From Prevotella sp. MGM2 (lineage in GTDB: Bacteria; Bacteroidota; Bacteroidia; Bacteroidales; Bacteroidaceae), in the NCBI RefSeq assembly GCF_002933955.1, contig NZ_BEWW01000293.1, forward strand, positions 1-44,335: DNA of 44,335 bases, given 5' to 3'. The first letter of the stretch is position 1. The number at the start of each line of letters is the position of its first letter. This document shows, one piece after another, positions 1 to 6,932 of this stretch. The translations under genes were made by a program, and so were the position numbers. The notes under the pieces were generated by a model. The model had not been told where the DNA came from and searched no databases. It saw nothing but the letters and a program-made list of their open reading frames with translations.

Positions 1-574
1 CCTGATACCGGTCGTTGAAATAGTTGTTGTCAAACGTGAATCGCAGTGGTACGCGGCGTATGATGAAGGCTGGCAGTTCTTTGGCCGGTCGTCCCCATTG
101 TTTTTCGGTGTAGCCTTTGATGAGGCGTTCGTAGATGTCGCGGCCGCATAGTTTCAAGGCTTGTTCCTCAAGGTTTTCCGGCTGTGTGATGTTGTCAAAC
201 TCCCTTCGTTGTGCTTCAATTTTGGCGCGTGCCTCTTCCGGTGTTTTTGTTCCCCACAACTGGTAGAACGTGTTCATGTTGAAAGGCAGGTTGTAGAGGC
301 GTCCGCCGTAAGCGGCCAGGGGCGAGTTGGTGAAACGGTTGAAAGAAACCTGGCGGTTGACGTATTGCCACACCTGTTCGTTGTCGGTGTGGAATATATG
401 TGCGCCGTATTCATGTACGGCTATTCCTTCAACGTTACGGCAGTAGAGGTTGCCTCCCGCTGTGTTCCGCCGGTCCACAACGAGGCAGCGCCTGCCGGCC
501 TGTCGGGCTTCGTGGGCAAAAACCGCACCGAAGAGGCCGGCTCCTACTATGAGATAGTCATATTCCTTAACCAT
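1..574 (-). CDS. glf: UDP-galactopyranose mutase, 5' part (cut by window edge)
   Basis: Flavoenzyme that converts UDP-galactopyranose to UDP-galactofuranose, the donor for galactofuranose in surface glycans. Translating the minus strand from the ATG at 574 gives MVKEYDYLIVGAGLFGAVFA, an FAD-binding Rossmann motif (GAGLFGA), then VVDRRNTAGGN, HEYGAHIFHT, FTNSPLAAYGGRLYNLPFNM and GYTEKQWG, all hallmark Glf segments (the last covers the substrate region). About 191 codons are present; the family is usually 360-390 residues, so roughly half lies beyond position 1. It sits 60 bp behind the glycosyltransferase gene and probably shares its transcript. No frameshift is seen. Identity is secure; completeness cannot be judged here. 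Confidence 0.93.
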   Translation of the reverse strand, partial: MVKEYDYLIVGAGLFGAVFAHEARQAGRRCLVVDRRNTAGGNLYCRNVEGIAVHEYGAHIFHTDNEQVWQYVNRQVSFNRFTNSPLAAYGGRLYNLPFNMNTFYQLWGTKTPEEARAKIEAQRREFDNITQPENLEEQALKLCGRDIYERLIKGYTEKQWGRPAKELPAFIIRRVPLRFTFDNNYFNDRYQ

Positions 575-634
575 GTGTTCGGAGGAGTGGATAAAAGGCA
601 TGGGCCTTCCGTGTTGTCATTGGCGGGCGGCGGT

Positions 635-1351
635 TCAGATTTTGTCTTTTCCGCGGGTAAATTTCTGCCAGTAGTATTTGAGAGGGTTTTTATACTTCAA
701 CTGTTTCCAGGGCCGGCTTTGGTGCGGACGGTGAATGACTGGCAGATTGGTGAAAAGATAGTTTTTCAGTCCGCATGAAAGAGATTCGTGGGATATGGTG
801 ACGTCAAACCAGTCTTTGCCGGGGTTGAGTTGTGTGAAGTCGCATCGCCGCAGGAGTTCCGGCGTAAGCAGCGAGCAGCAGAAACTCTGGTGCTTGCGGT
901 TGTCTATGACCTGGTTCTCGCGTCCTTTGGCGTAGAGGTAGGGATAGTTGATCTTTCCCGCTTCGTCTACGGTTACGGCCGCCGCTATGCCGCAGTCGGG
1001 GCGTGCGAGGGCTTCGTCGTAGAGGCGCTGAAGGGTGTCGGAGCTTACCGTCACGTCGCTTTCCACGATGCACAGGCCGGCGTCGGCTTCCAACGCTTTA
1101 CGCTGTGCTTCCTGAAGTACCAGCAGGTAGTTGGGCGAGGGATGATCCGTCAGTTCGTCCAGGTGTACGAGGTTGAAGTTCATCAGATAGGCGGCCTGAC
1201 TGAGAAGGAGTGCGTTTTCAGGTGTGCTGAAATCGTCATATACCGTATAGGTGTGGGGTACGCTGATGTCAGACGACACGACGGCACGTATGGTGTCCTG
1301 AGCCGTGTCGATGGCATCTTTCACAGGCGTAATGATATGCAGTTGTTTCAT
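635..1351 (-). CDS. Family 2 glycosyltransferase (GT-A fold)
   Basis: A 238-residue protein beginning MKQLHIITPVKDAIDTAQDT, the start of a GT-A nucleotide-sugar transferase. The first strand (HIITPVKD) is followed by VYDDFSTPENA (nucleotide-binding acidic residues) and IVESDV, where ESD stands at the usual DxD metal site. A GKDWFDVTISHE segment lies in the acceptor half. The frame is open 33 bases further upstream (to 1384), but the ATG at 1351 begins exactly at the conserved first strand and was preferred. Its place between hflX (48 bp upstream) and glf (60 bp downstream) suggests it acts in surface glycan assembly, perhaps using UDP-galactofuranose. That specificity is inferred from the neighbour only. 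Confidence 0.82.
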   Translation of the reverse strand: MKQLHIITPVKDAIDTAQDTIRAVVSSDISVPHTYTVYDDFSTPENALLLSQAAYLMNFNLVHLDELTDHPSPNYLLVLQEAQRKALEADAGLCIVESDVTVSSDTLQRLYDEALARPDCGIAAAVTVDEAGKINYPYLYAKGRENQVIDNRKHQSFCCSLLTPELLRRCDFTQLNPGKDWFDVTISHESLSCGLKNYLFTNLPVIHRPHQSRPWKQLKYKNPLKYYWQKFTRGKDKI

Positions 1352-1399
1352 AATGGGAGGAGTAGGGGAGTTTGTGAGGAACAATATGGCTTGTGCGCC

Positions 1400-2665
1400 T
1401 CATAGCGCGTCGCCGTTTTCATCATAGTTCTGAAAGAGGAAGTCGTTGTAAGGATACTTCTGCACGTGCAGTTGGCGCACACGCTGGTATATGAGCGTTT
1501 TCAGCGCGTCGATGTTGAGGCGCTCGCGGGCGGAAATAAAGATGCAGTCTTCCCCCATGCGCCCCATCCATGTGTTTTTGAGCTGTTCGAGCGAGATGTT
1601 CTCTTTCGTGGCGGGCGTGAGGTCGTCAGGTTCTTTCTCCGTCCAGGTGTAGGCGTCCGTTTTGTTGAAGACGAGCAGCTGCGGCTTGTCCGAACAGCCC
1701 AAGTCAAGCAAGGTTTTGTTCACCACCTCAATCTGTTCCGTAAAGTCAGGGTGCGACACATCCACGACGTGTATCAGCAGGTCCGCCTCGCGCACTTCGT
1801 CGAGCGTGCTCTTGAAGGAGTCCACCAGGTCGGTGGGCAGCTTTCGGATAAAGCCTACCGTGTCGGCCAGCAGGAACGGCAGGTTATCGATGATGACTTT
1901 CCGCACGGTGGTGTCGAGTGTGGCAAAGAGTTTGTTTTCGGCAAACACTTCGCTTTTGGCCAGAAGGTTGATAAGTGTGGACTTGCCCACGTTAGTGTAT
2001 CCCACGAGCGCCACACGTATCAGGCGGCCGCGGTTTTTGCGTTGTGTCGTTTTCTGGCGGTCAATGTCGGCCAGCCGTTGCTTGAGCAGTGCCATCCGGC
2101 CCAGAATAATGCGGCGGTCCATTTCAAGCTGTGTTTCGCCCGGTCCGCGCAGCCCCACCGATCCTTTGCCGCCTCCGCCGCCCGATCCGCCGCCTTGGCG
2201 TTCGAGGTGCGTCCACAGGCGTTGCAGGCGCGGCAGCATGTAGCGGTATTGCGCCAGTTCCACCTGTGTCTTGGCGTTGGCCGTTTGCGCGCGCATGGCG
2301 AATATGTCGAGAATGAGGCTGGTGCGGTCGAGGATTTTCACTTTCAGTTCGCGCTCGATGTTGCGCAACTGCTTGGCGGAGAGCTCATCGTCGAAGATGA
2401 CCATGCCCACTTCACGCTCGGCCTCTTCTTCGGCTTCGATGTAGCGGCGTATTTCCTCAAGTTTTCCTTTACCCAGATAGGTCACCGAGCTCGGGCCGTC
2501 CAGCCGCTGCGTGAAGCGTTTCACGGCAACGGCGCCCGCCGTTTCGGCCAGAAATTCCAGTTCGTCCAGATATTCCGCCGTTTTGCGCTCGTCCTGGTTT
2601 TTGGTGATGAGGGCCACCAGTATGGCGGTTTCCGCTTTGGCTTCCGATTGTATGAATTCTTTCAT
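1400..2665 (-). CDS. hflX: GTPase HflX (ribosome-associated)
   Basis: HflX is a GTPase that binds ribosomes and splits stalled or heat-damaged 70S particles. The 421-residue product has the N-terminal HflX domain (about 20-205, with a glycine-rich linker at 157-170 and GLRGPGETQLE at 171-181), then the G domain: P-loop GYTNVGKST 222-230, G3 DTVG 268-271, G4 NKTD 334-337 and G5 SAR 378-380. The frame runs open to 2857, but the start at 2665 (MKEFIQSEAKAETAILVAL) fits the family. A -7 box at 2685-2692 would put the transcript start near 2678, ruling out the longer form. It heads an apparent hflX-glycosyltransferase-glf unit. Conserved repeat copy A lies upstream. Confidence 0.96.
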   Translation of the reverse strand: MKEFIQSEAKAETAILVALITKNQDERKTAEYLDELEFLAETAGAVAVKRFTQRLDGPSSVTYLGKGKLEEIRRYIEAEEEAEREVGMVIFDDELSAKQLRNIERELKVKILDRTSLILDIFAMRAQTANAKTQVELAQYRYMLPRLQRLWTHLERQGGGSGGGGGKGSVGLRGPGETQLEMDRRIILGRMALLKQRLADIDRQKTTQRKNRGRLIRVALVGYTNVGKSTLINLLAKSEVFAENKLFATLDTTVRKVIIDNLPFLLADTVGFIRKLPTDLVDSFKSTLDEVREADLLIHVVDVSHPDFTEQIEVVNKTLLDLGCSDKPQLLVFNKTDAYTWTEKEPDDLTPATKENISLEQLKNTWMGRMGEDCIFISARERLNIDALKTLIYQRVRQLHVQKYPYNDFLFQNYDENGDAL

Positions 2666-2684
2666 GTTTGTCTTATGATATATG

Positions 2685-2692
2685 CAAAGATA
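2685..2692 (-). promoter_or_regulatory. -7 box of hflX promoter
   Basis: TATCTTTG on the minus strand matches the Bacteroidota TAnnTTTG -7 consensus. A TTTG lies 24 bp upstream, slightly longer than usual. The predicted 5' UTR is about 13 nt and supports the hflX start at 2665. Confidence 0.65.
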
Positions 2693-2830
2693 GTGCAAAT
2701 GCTTGAGGAAATGAAGCAAACCGGTTTGTTTTTTTGATTTTTTCAGGACATGACGCTCTTTTTGACGATTGTTGGGCGAGGCTCCGCGTCGTTGCGGCCG
2801 GCGGTCGGCGGAGTTGGAACTGTGTTCCGA

Positions 2831-3092
2831 TTTAACATATTTAACTTTTCGCAACACTTTGGCATGTTAAAATATAGGTTGTAAGCGTAGCAATATTGAA
2901 AGTCCTTATTGGATTTTTAACACGAATACTTGGAATTTCAACTCCGATACGGGGAGTTTTTGAAAAAATATGGTGTTTTTCTCATGAAAAAGGCCTGAAA
3001 AACACAGAAAAAGCGGGACTTCCCATTGGAAAGCCCCGCTCCGCTGTTACAAAGATACGATATTTTCCGGCGGAAAGCAAGAAATGTTAAAA
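2831..3092 (-). repeat. Dispersed intergenic element, copy A (262 bp)
   Basis: Fills most of the gap between divergent hflX and the flippase gene. It starts TTTAACATATTTAAC and ends GAAATGTTAAAA, giving short inverted ends (TTTAACAT / ATGTTAAA). Inside are CGAATACTTGGAA, a hairpin at 3012-3040 (AGCGGGACTTCC / GGAAAGCCCCGCT) and GTTACAAAGATA. Read on the minus strand this is a promoter (TTG at 3078-3080, 20 bp spacer, TATCTTTG at 3050-3057) that runs at once into the hairpin, followed by TTTTTCTGTGTTTTT (2998-3012). The same arrangement recurs at 18688-18950 and 24520-24782. Strand is given as the direction of the predicted promoter. No target-site duplication is evident and no coding potential is seen. 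Confidence 0.88.
2998..3040 (-). terminator. Hairpin plus T-tract inside repeat copy A
   Basis: Stem AGCGGGACTTCC/GGAAAGCCCCGCT at 3012-3040 with T-rich sequence after it on the minus strand. It lies about 10 nt behind the element's own -7 box (3050-3057), so the predicted transcript would be only about 45-55 nt long. Confidence 0.6.
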
Positions 3093-3136
3093 CGGCCGAT
3101 CGGGCGGTTACAGCCGGCAATGTCCAAATAAATGTG

Positions 3137-3144
3137 TACTTTTG
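3137..3144 (+). promoter_or_regulatory. -7 box of flippase gene promoter
   Basis: TACTTTTG matches TAnnTTTG. It lies 30 bp before the ATG at 3175 and 44 bp past the end of repeat copy A. No clear -33 element was found. Confidence 0.5.
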
Positions 3145-3174
3145 CCGGAAACATTCATCCTGTCAGTTTTTTTC

Positions 3175-4659
3175 ATGAAAACGGCTTCGTATAACCATAT
3201 ACTCAAATACACCGGACTGCTCGGCGGCGTGCAGGCGCTCTATATCGTCATGGCCGTTTTGCGCAACAAACTCACGGCGCTGCTGGTGGGAGCCGTCGGC
3301 ATGGGGCTGGCCGATCTTTATTCGCGTGCGGTCGAACTGCTGTCGAACGCCTCCAACCTCGGTCTGTATATGAGTGGAGCGCGCACGCTGGCCGGACTTT
3401 GCGGAGAGGGACGCTGGCGCGCCGTGCGCCACGGTGTCTGCCTGTTGCGCACGTGGGTAGCCTATGCCGCCGCGCTGGGAGCGTTGCTCACAGTGGCCGT
3501 CTCGCCGCTCATGAGCCGCTTCGCCACGGGCGACTATGGCGCTACGGCAGCTTTTGCCCTGCTGGCTCCTGCTGTGGCCCTCTCGGTGCTCACCGGCGGA
3601 GAGATGGCCGTGCTCAAAGGCTGCGGACGCCTGCGGCGGCTGGCACAGGCGTCGGCGGGAGGCGCTGTTTGTACGCTGCTCGTTGCCGTGCCGCTCTACT
3701 GGTGGCTGGGGTTGCGCGGCGTTATTCCCGTCATCACGGCTGTAGCCGCCGCCACCTTCCTGATTTACCTGCGCGCCGCCACCCGCGAATGCCCTTACCG
3801 CATAGCTCCGTTGCATCGCCGGTTCGTGAGCCGGGGAGTGCCGTTGCTGCGGTTAGGGCTGGCTTATGTCGTGGCCGGCGTCATGGCTTCGGGGGCCGAG
3901 ATGGCTGTCAGGAGCGGACTGATGAACTCTGGCGGCGGGCTGAAAACGGTGGGGCTCTACGCTGCAGGTCTGACGCTCACCGTGAGTTACGTGCGCATTC
4001 TTTTCATGTCGATGGACGCTGACTACTTTCCGCGTCTTTCCGGGCTTGTGCACGAACGCCGCCGCATGAATCTCACGGTCAACCGGCAGACGGATGTGCT
4101 GGTGGCCTTCGCCGCCCCCTTTCTCATACTCTTCGCCCTGGCCCTGCCTTTGCTGGTGCGTCTGCTCTACACGGCAGAGTTCATGGCCGTAGTCCCCATG
4201 GCCCTCTGTGCCGTCGGGTTCATGTTTTTCAAAGCCCTGTATACCCCCATAGCCTATCTGCCGCTGGCGGCGGGCCACGGCACGGTATTCGTGGTGATGG
4301 AGTTGATCTATAATGTGCTTTTCGCCTTGTCTGTAATCGCCGGTGCGCGATGGGGCGGCTTGGCCGGCGCCGGCGCGGGACTGGCGCTTTCAGGAGCGAT
4401 CAACCTCGCCATGCTGTGGGCCGTCTATGCCCGTCGTTACGGTTTCCGGCTGCGCGTCGCTACTCTCCGCCGCTCTGCCGGCCTGCTGCTCTGTCTGACC
4501 GCCGGTTTGGCTGCTGCCGCGCAAACGGATCTGTCCGTGCGCCTCGCGGGAGGGATCGCGGCCTGTCTGCCGGCCTGTCTGCCGGCCTGGCATCTGCTGC
4601 GGCGCCAAACTGCGGCGGGAAATGCCTGGCGTAACCTGCTGCATCGGCGCAAGCACTGA
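3175..4659 (+). CDS. Polysaccharide flippase (MOP superfamily, Wzx/O-antigen translocase-like)
   Basis: A 494-residue, very hydrophobic protein with about 12-14 predicted membrane spans and no soluble domain, matching the O-antigen translocase/polysaccharide biosynthesis branch of the MOP superfamily. Such proteins flip undecaprenyl-linked oligosaccharides to the periplasmic face of the inner membrane. Support includes the start KYTGLLGGVQALYIVMAVLR, the loop LYSRAVELLSNASNLGL, and VSYVRILFMSMDADYFPRL, a segment typical of this branch. The open frame starts at a TTG (3142) that overlaps the -7 box, so the ATG at 3175 is chosen. A 12-bp tandem duplication near the C-terminus (4561-4590) encodes CLPACLPAW. 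With the glycosyltransferase and glf across the divergent gap it suggests a surface-glycan role; its substrate is unknown. Confidence 0.8.
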   Translation: MKTASYNHILKYTGLLGGVQALYIVMAVLRNKLTALLVGAVGMGLADLYSRAVELLSNASNLGLYMSGARTLAGLCGEGRWRAVRHGVCLLRTWVAYAAALGALLTVAVSPLMSRFATGDYGATAAFALLAPAVALSVLTGGEMAVLKGCGRLRRLAQASAGGAVCTLLVAVPLYWWLGLRGVIPVITAVAAATFLIYLRAATRECPYRIAPLHRRFVSRGVPLLRLGLAYVVAGVMASGAEMAVRSGLMNSGGGLKTVGLYAAGLTLTVSYVRILFMSMDADYFPRLSGLVHERRRMNLTVNRQTDVLVAFAAPFLILFALALPLLVRLLYTAEFMAVVPMALCAVGFMFFKALYTPIAYLPLAAGHGTVFVVMELIYNVLFALSVIAGARWGGLAGAGAGLALSGAINLAMLWAVYARRYGFRLRVATLRRSAGLLLCLTAGLAAAAQTDLSVRLAGGIAACLPACLPAWHLLRRQTAAGNAWRNLLHRRKH

Positions 4660-4748
4660 AAATCATTAACTTCTCATTCCGTAAGAGCCAAAACGGCTTC
4701 GTATGCAAAAAAATACGGCGAAATCGGGCGCGGATGCTCAGTTCTTAT

Positions 4749-4756
4749 TACCTTTG
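4749..4756 (+). promoter_or_regulatory. -7 box of AAE transporter promoter
   Basis: TACCTTTG matches TAnnTTTG and lies 80 bp before the transporter ATG, so a leader of roughly 75 nt is predicted. No clear -33 element is seen. Confidence 0.55.
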
Positions 4757-4836
4757 CACGCCTCAACGCACGCCGGTATGGACGCCGGAGCTCAACATCT
4801 AATAATCATCATCTTAAACCCAAACAGCGTTCTGCC

Positions 4837-6507
4837 ATGAATAGTTGGTTTGAACAAACCCTGCTTTCCACTTCGGCCGTACAGGCCGTCATTGTTATCA
4901 GTCTTATATGTGCCGCCGGCCTGGCCTTGGGCAAATTGCGTGTGCGTGGCATCAGTCTGGGCGTAACCTACGTGTTTTTCATCGGCATCCTGGCCGGTGC
5001 GCTAGGCCTTCGGCTCGATGCCCAAATGCTGGCCTACGCCGAAAGTTTCGGTCTCATCCTTTTTGTCTATATACTGGGTCTGCAGGTCGGCCCCGGCTTT
5101 ATAAGTGCCTTCCGGCAGGGGGGGGGCAAACTCAATCTGCTGGGGTTGGGCGTAGTGGGACTCAGTACGCTCATAGCCTTGACGGCCGTATGGGCGGGAT
5201 GGGTGCCCTTGCCCGATATGATGGGGGTACTCTGCGGGGCTACCACCAATACGCCCGCACTCGGTGCGGCGCAGCAGACGTTCAAGCAGTTCGGCGACAC
5301 GGCTGCCAGCTCGACCGCTGCGCTCGGTTGTGCCGTCACTTATCCCATCGGAATGGTGGGAGTTATCATTGCGCTCATCATCATGCGCGGCTGGCTCATG
5401 CGGCGCGACCGCTCCAACGAGAGCGACGGCAAGGCCGACGAGGCCTACATCGCCTCTTTCATCATTTGCAACCCCGCTGTTTTCCATCAGCGCCTGCACG
5501 ATTTGGCCGATTTGGGTGAAGGTAAGAAATTTGTAGTCTCGCGGCTTTGGCGCGACGGTAAGGTTATTTTACCCAATGCCGACACCCTGCTTGAGGAGAA
5601 CGACCGCATTTTGGTCATCACTACGGCCGGAGCGCTGAAACGGCTCACGGTGTTTTTTGGCCGTCGTGACGAGAAGGACTGGAATAAGGAGAATATCGAC
5701 TGGAACGCTCTGGATTCACATCTGGTGTCGGAACGTATTCTCATCACCCGTTCCGAAATCAACGGCAGACATCTCGGATCGCTCCATCTCCGCAACCGTT
5801 ACGGCGTGAACGTGAGCCGCGTGCAACGGTCGGGGATACAGCTGGTGGCCACGCCGGAACTGACGCTCCGTATGGGCGACAGGCTCACCGTGATAGGAGA
5901 GGCCGACAGCCTGAAACGTGTGGCGGATGAACTGGGCAATACCGTCAGACGGCTGGATGAACCCAACATGGTTACCATTTTTATCGGTATTGTTCTGGGA
6001 CTTCTTCTGGGGTGTGTGCCCGTAAGCGTGGGGCTTAATACGCCGGTGCGCCTCGGCCTGGCCGGCGGTCCTATCATTATGGGCATACTCATCGGTGCGT
6101 TCGGACCGCGATTCCACATGGTGGCCTATACCACGACAAGCGCCAACCTTATGTTGCGCTCGTTGGGACTGTCTATGTATCTGGCTTGTCTGGGACTGGA
6201 CGCCGGAAAGGATTTCCTTGACACCGTTATGCAGCCCGCCGCTCTCGGATGGATAGGGCTGGGGGCTGTCATTACCATACTGCCTGTTGTTGTCATGAGT
6301 ATAGTAGCTGTGCGTTGGTATCGGAAATCATTTGCCGCAACGGCGGGCATGCTTTGCGGAGCAATGGCTAATCCGATTGCGTTGGACTATGTGAACGATA
6401 CCCTTCCGGGCGACAAATCCTCGGTGGCTTATGCTACGGTGTATCCGCTTGCCATGTTCTTGCGTGTCATCATCGCACAGGTTGTCGTGATGTTGTGGAT
6501 GGAGTAA
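4837..6507 (+). CDS. Putative transporter, aspartate:alanine exchanger (AAE) family with two RCK_C domains
   Basis: A 556-residue inner-membrane protein with the AAE layout. An N-terminal membrane block (about 15-180) holds the family duplication with GLILFVYILGLQVGPGF and GATTNTPALGAA. Two soluble RCK_C/TrkA_C ligand-binding domains follow (about 200-275, KKFVVSRLWRDGKVILP; and 292-370, ITRSEINGRHLGSLHLRNR). A second membrane block (about 380-555) contains GGPIIMGILIG, a counterpart TTTSANLMLR, and GAMANPIALDY. Relatives include AspT and the YidE/YbjL proteins; length is normal. The substrate cannot be told from sequence. A run of nine G at 5118-5126 encodes three glycines (RQGGGK) and could slip to shift the frame. 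Repeat copy E starts 5 bp after the stop codon. Confidence 0.9.
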   Translation: MNSWFEQTLLSTSAVQAVIVISLICAAGLALGKLRVRGISLGVTYVFFIGILAGALGLRLDAQMLAYAESFGLILFVYILGLQVGPGFISAFRQGGGKLNLLGLGVVGLSTLIALTAVWAGWVPLPDMMGVLCGATTNTPALGAAQQTFKQFGDTAASSTAALGCAVTYPIGMVGVIIALIIMRGWLMRRDRSNESDGKADEAYIASFIICNPAVFHQRLHDLADLGEGKKFVVSRLWRDGKVILPNADTLLEENDRILVITTAGALKRLTVFFGRRDEKDWNKENIDWNALDSHLVSERILITRSEINGRHLGSLHLRNRYGVNVSRVQRSGIQLVATPELTLRMGDRLTVIGEADSLKRVADELGNTVRRLDEPNMVTIFIGIVLGLLLGCVPVSVGLNTPVRLGLAGGPIIMGILIGAFGPRFHMVAYTTTSANLMLRSLGLSMYLACLGLDAGKDFLDTVMQPAALGWIGLGAVITILPVVVMSIVAVRWYRKSFAATAGMLCGAMANPIALDYVNDTLPGDKSSVAYATVYPLAMFLRVIIAQVVVMLWME

Positions 6508-6512
6508 CTGTG

Positions 6513-6777
6513 TTTTGATAATATTTGCTTGCATTGGGGACTTGTTTTATATTAGTAATAGCGAAGCGGAAACTTTTGTAGAGAAGTCCCGCTTCTGGCA
6601 TTGTTCTGCCAAAAGCGGACGAACAGTTTTAAAGGCGTTTTTTAGAAAAAAAGTTCCCATTCACAATTTGAAATCCAAGTATTCGCCTCCTGATCCGGAT
6701 ACCGACATCTCCTTTTTCAATGCTTAAAATTAGGAAAAACGCCTTCCGCAATGTAATGACAGGTTAAAAGTCTTAAA
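6513..6777 (+). repeat. Dispersed intergenic element, copy E (inverted, diverged, about 265 bp)
   Basis: Read on the minus strand from 6777 this begins CTTTAAGACTTTTAACC (copy B has CTTTAACATTTTTAACC). It continues with GCGAATACTTGGATTTCAA and AGCGGGACTTCTCTACAAAA, then CGCTATTAC, and ends GCAAGCAAATATTATCAAAA near 6513. All landmarks match copies A-C in order and spacing, but with many substitutions. The promoter is lost: the position of TATCTTTG reads TTAGTAAT. The element is inverted relative to the other copies and begins 5 bp after the AAE transporter stop codon. The match was found by eye, so exact ends are approximate. Strand is that of the ancestral promoter. Confidence 0.7.
6589..6618 (+). 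terminator. Hairpin behind the AAE transporter gene (inside repeat copy E)
   Basis: CCGCTTCTGGCA (6589-6600) pairs with TGCCAAAAGCGG (6607-6618) with one mismatch and a 6-nt loop. T-rich stretches follow some nucleotides later (about 6625-6646). It overlaps an alternative stem formed by 6565-6575 and 6584-6593, so the two cannot form together. It is plausible as a terminator but not a classical one. Confidence 0.4.
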
Positions 6778-6861
6778 GTGAAAAAGTGCTTATAAAGTAG
6801 CTTATTACCCCTAAAAATTGCAAAATAAGGGGCAATGCTTCCGTTTTGGGAAATTAATGTG

Positions 6862-6869
6862 TATTTTTG
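6862..6869 (+). promoter_or_regulatory. -7 box of the lipoprotein-DUF6089-uppS-bamA unit
   Basis: TATTTTTG matches TAnnTTTG, 63 bp before the lipoprotein ATG. The 85 bp between repeat copy E and this box are AT-rich and hold only a weak ACCCCT/AGGGGc inverted repeat. Confidence 0.55.
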
Positions 6870-6932
6870 CAGAGCGTATACACTTATAATTATTGACATC
6901 TTTTTGACTTCAGCTTCTATTTTTTATATAAT

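Noticed and set aside
161-1405. Two 205-codon plus-strand frames at 161-778 and 788-1405
   Set aside because: They run antisense to glf and the glycosyltransferase, both of which carry strong family motifs on the minus strand.
1466-2737. 423-codon open frame on the plus strand opposite hflX
   Set aside because: Antisense shadow of a clear HflX gene; composition His/Gln/Val-rich with no recognisable domain.
2896-3120. Small ORFs (60-64 codons) inside repeat copy A
   Set aside because: Not preserved in copies B and C, where the same region has different frames; the element is non-coding.
3163-3816. 217-codon minus-strand frame within the flippase gene
   Set aside because: Arg/Gln/His-rich product typical of antisense translation of GC-rich membrane-protein codons.
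4560-4590. 12-bp tandem repeat in the flippase gene as a contingency locus
   Set aside because: Only about 2.5 copies and a multiple of three, so copy change would not shift the frame; probably a chance duplication.
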